Part shown: in pieces, positions 7,550-8,552 of the stretch
Layout: every line of letters starts with the position of its first letter
How positions within the stretch are numbered: the stretch's first letter is position 1
Source: Betaproteobacteria bacterium
Lineage (GTDB): Bacteria; Pseudomonadota; Gammaproteobacteria; Burkholderiales; Rhodocyclaceae
Assembly: GCA_016880375.1 (NCBI GenBank)
Contig: JAEHDO010000223.1
Location: 1 to 8,552, forward strand
DNA: 8,552 nt
Direction of reading: 5' to 3'
Position numbers and translations under genes: made by a program
Notes under the pieces: generated by a model
Told to the model about the DNA's origin: nothing
Databases searched by the model: none
The model's input: the letters and a program-made list of their open reading frames with translations, nothing else

Positions 7550-7555
7550 CCCCTC
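7550..7555 (-). promoter_or_regulatory. Ribosome site overlapping the kinase stop codon
   Basis: On the minus strand the kinase ends in TGA and the GAGGGG Shine-Dalgarno of the phosphatase begins inside that stop codon. Ribosomes finishing the kinase would be placed to start the phosphatase, which would keep writer and eraser in step. It also decides between two adjacent ATG starts in favour of 7545. Confidence 0.6.
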
Positions 7556-8552
7556 AAAGATTGAAGTCGACCTGCGGGGATGTCCCTTCCCCGCCCGTGC
7601 TCAAGCCCATGCAGGCACGCAGATCGAGTGCCATCTCGGCGCCGGTCTGGTAGCGCTGCGTATTGTCCTTGGCCAGTGCCCTGTCAACGATCACTGCCAG
7701 GCATTCCGGCACCTGCGGGTTGTGCTCCCGAATATTGGGGTGTGGTTCGTTGGCGATCTTGAACATCAGCTGGGCCATCGAATCCCCTTCAAAGGGCAGT
7801 TTGCCCGAAGCCATCTGGAACAGCATGACGCCAAGGGAAAAAAGGTCGGAACGACCGTCAATCTTCTTGCCAGCCAGCTGCTCCGGCGACATGTAGCTTG
7901 GCGTGCCCAGCACCATGCCGGTCTTGGTCTTCGATGAGTCAGTGATGCGGGCGATACCGAAATCGGTCACTTTCACGGAATCCGATTCCGGCTCATACAT
8001 GATGTTGGCCGGCTTGATGTCGCGGTGAACCACGCTGTTCTGGTGCGCGTAGGACAACGCATCGGCTACGCGGGCAACCACGTCCATCACCTTGGCGAGC
8101 GGCATCAGGTTGCCCGGCTTGGTGTAGGGCACCAGGTCCTTTCCCTTCAGAAACTCCATTGCAATGTAGGCCAGGTCGTGTTCCTCGCCGGCATCGAAGA
8201 TCGTCACGATGTTGGGGTGGTTCAACCGCCCGGCCGTCTCGGCCTCGCGGAAGAAGCGCTCTTTGACATCCTTCAGCTCGTCTTCCTCAAACTCTTGGGA
8301 CAGGGCCATTGTCTTGATGGCCACGACGCGGTTGATCTTCGGGTCACGCCCCAAATAGACCACGCCCATGGCCCCCTTGCCGAGTTCCTTCTCGACCTGA
8401 TAGCGGCCAAGCATGGGCTTTTCCACCTGCCCGCCCTCGAGAATCATGGTGCCCTGCGCGGTCGAGCGGCCGCCGCCGCCCAGGATCACCGTCTCGGACA
8501 TGGCCTTGGCCCGAGTGAGCTTCTGCTCCAAGTCGCGGAACTTGGGATTGAA
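7554..8552 (-). CDS. Hanks-type Ser/Thr protein kinase (5' end beyond window)
   Basis: A complete eukaryotic-like kinase domain, with the frame open to the window edge. Counted from a TTG at 8531: P-loop GKGAMG (51-56), VAIK Lys73, helix-C Glu96, catalytic loop HRDIKPAN (Asp171), DFG (Asp190), an activation loop rich in Ser/Thr (197-204), and GTPSYMSPEQ. All catalytic residues are present. There is no membrane helix and no PASTA domain; the C-terminal tail after the kinase fold is only about 15 residues, so it is a soluble enzyme. An ATG at 8501 gives a possible start, but its ribosome site is poor and the in-frame codons upstream (FNPKFRDLEQKL) look like the end of a TPR-type helix. I infer a longer N-terminal region outside the window. 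Just before the kinase fold lie two T-(V/M)-I-L-x-G-G repeats, possible autophosphorylation sites. It is the first visible gene of a kinase-phosphatase-FHA operon. Confidence 0.94.
   Translation of the reverse strand, partial: FNPKFRDLEQKLTRAKAMSETVILGGGGRSTAQGTMILEGGQVEKPMLGRYQVEKELGKGAMGVVYLGRDPKINRVVAIKTMALSQEFEEDELKDVKERFFREAETAGRLNHPNIVTIFDAGEEHDLAYIAMEFLKGKDLVPYTKPGNLMPLAKVMDVVARVADALSYAHQNSVVHRDIKPANIMYEPESDSVKVTDFGIARITDSSKTKTGMVLGTPSYMSPEQLAGKKIDGRSDLFSLGVMLFQMASGKLPFEGDSMAQLMFKIANEPHPNIREHNPQVPECLAVIVDRALAKDNTQRYQTGAEMALDLRACMGLSTGGEGTSPQVDFNL

Overview
The window reads as chromosomal DNA from a GC-rich proteobacterium. The protein families and the style of the genes suggest a betaproteobacterium, perhaps of the Rhodocyclales/Azoarcus/Dechloromonas type, but this is an impression and not a database result. 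All seven real genes lie on the minus strand, are tightly packed and are read from right to left. I see no tRNA, rRNA, insertion sequence, CRISPR array or phage gene. Coding density is near 98%, and the only gap over 40 bases is 112 bases (5836-5947).

The right part (5948-8552) is a phosphothreonine signalling set. It holds a soluble Hanks-type Ser/Thr protein kinase (5' end beyond the window edge), a PP2C-type phosphatase 8 bases downstream, and an FHA-domain protein 20 or so bases after that. These are a writer, an eraser and a reader of the same mark.

The left part (1-5835) follows the 112-base gap, which holds a possible CRP-type dyad. It looks like a cyclic-nucleotide circuit. In order it encodes a membrane CHASE2-adenylate/guanylate cyclase, a metallo-beta-lactamase-fold enzyme resembling class II cyclic-nucleotide phosphodiesterases, a protein with two cyclic-nucleotide-binding (CNB) domains and a C-terminal rhodanese, and a GspE/PilB-family secretion ATPase with an N-terminal GAF domain, cut by the left window edge. 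Gaps between these four genes are 14, 9 and 38 bases, so they are very likely co-transcribed.

Together the genes could form a pathway with two second-level signals. An extracytoplasmic cue sensed by CHASE2 would set cAMP (or cGMP), which the phosphodiesterase would remove. Two candidate receptors follow: the CNB-rhodanese protein, and the GAF domain of the ATPase, which carries a near-complete NKFDE-type motif. The kinase/phosphatase/FHA set next door could phosphorylate or scaffold these parts. The ATPase as output points to type IV pilus or type II secretion-like machinery. Each protein family is known; the link between them is inference from gene order and motifs.
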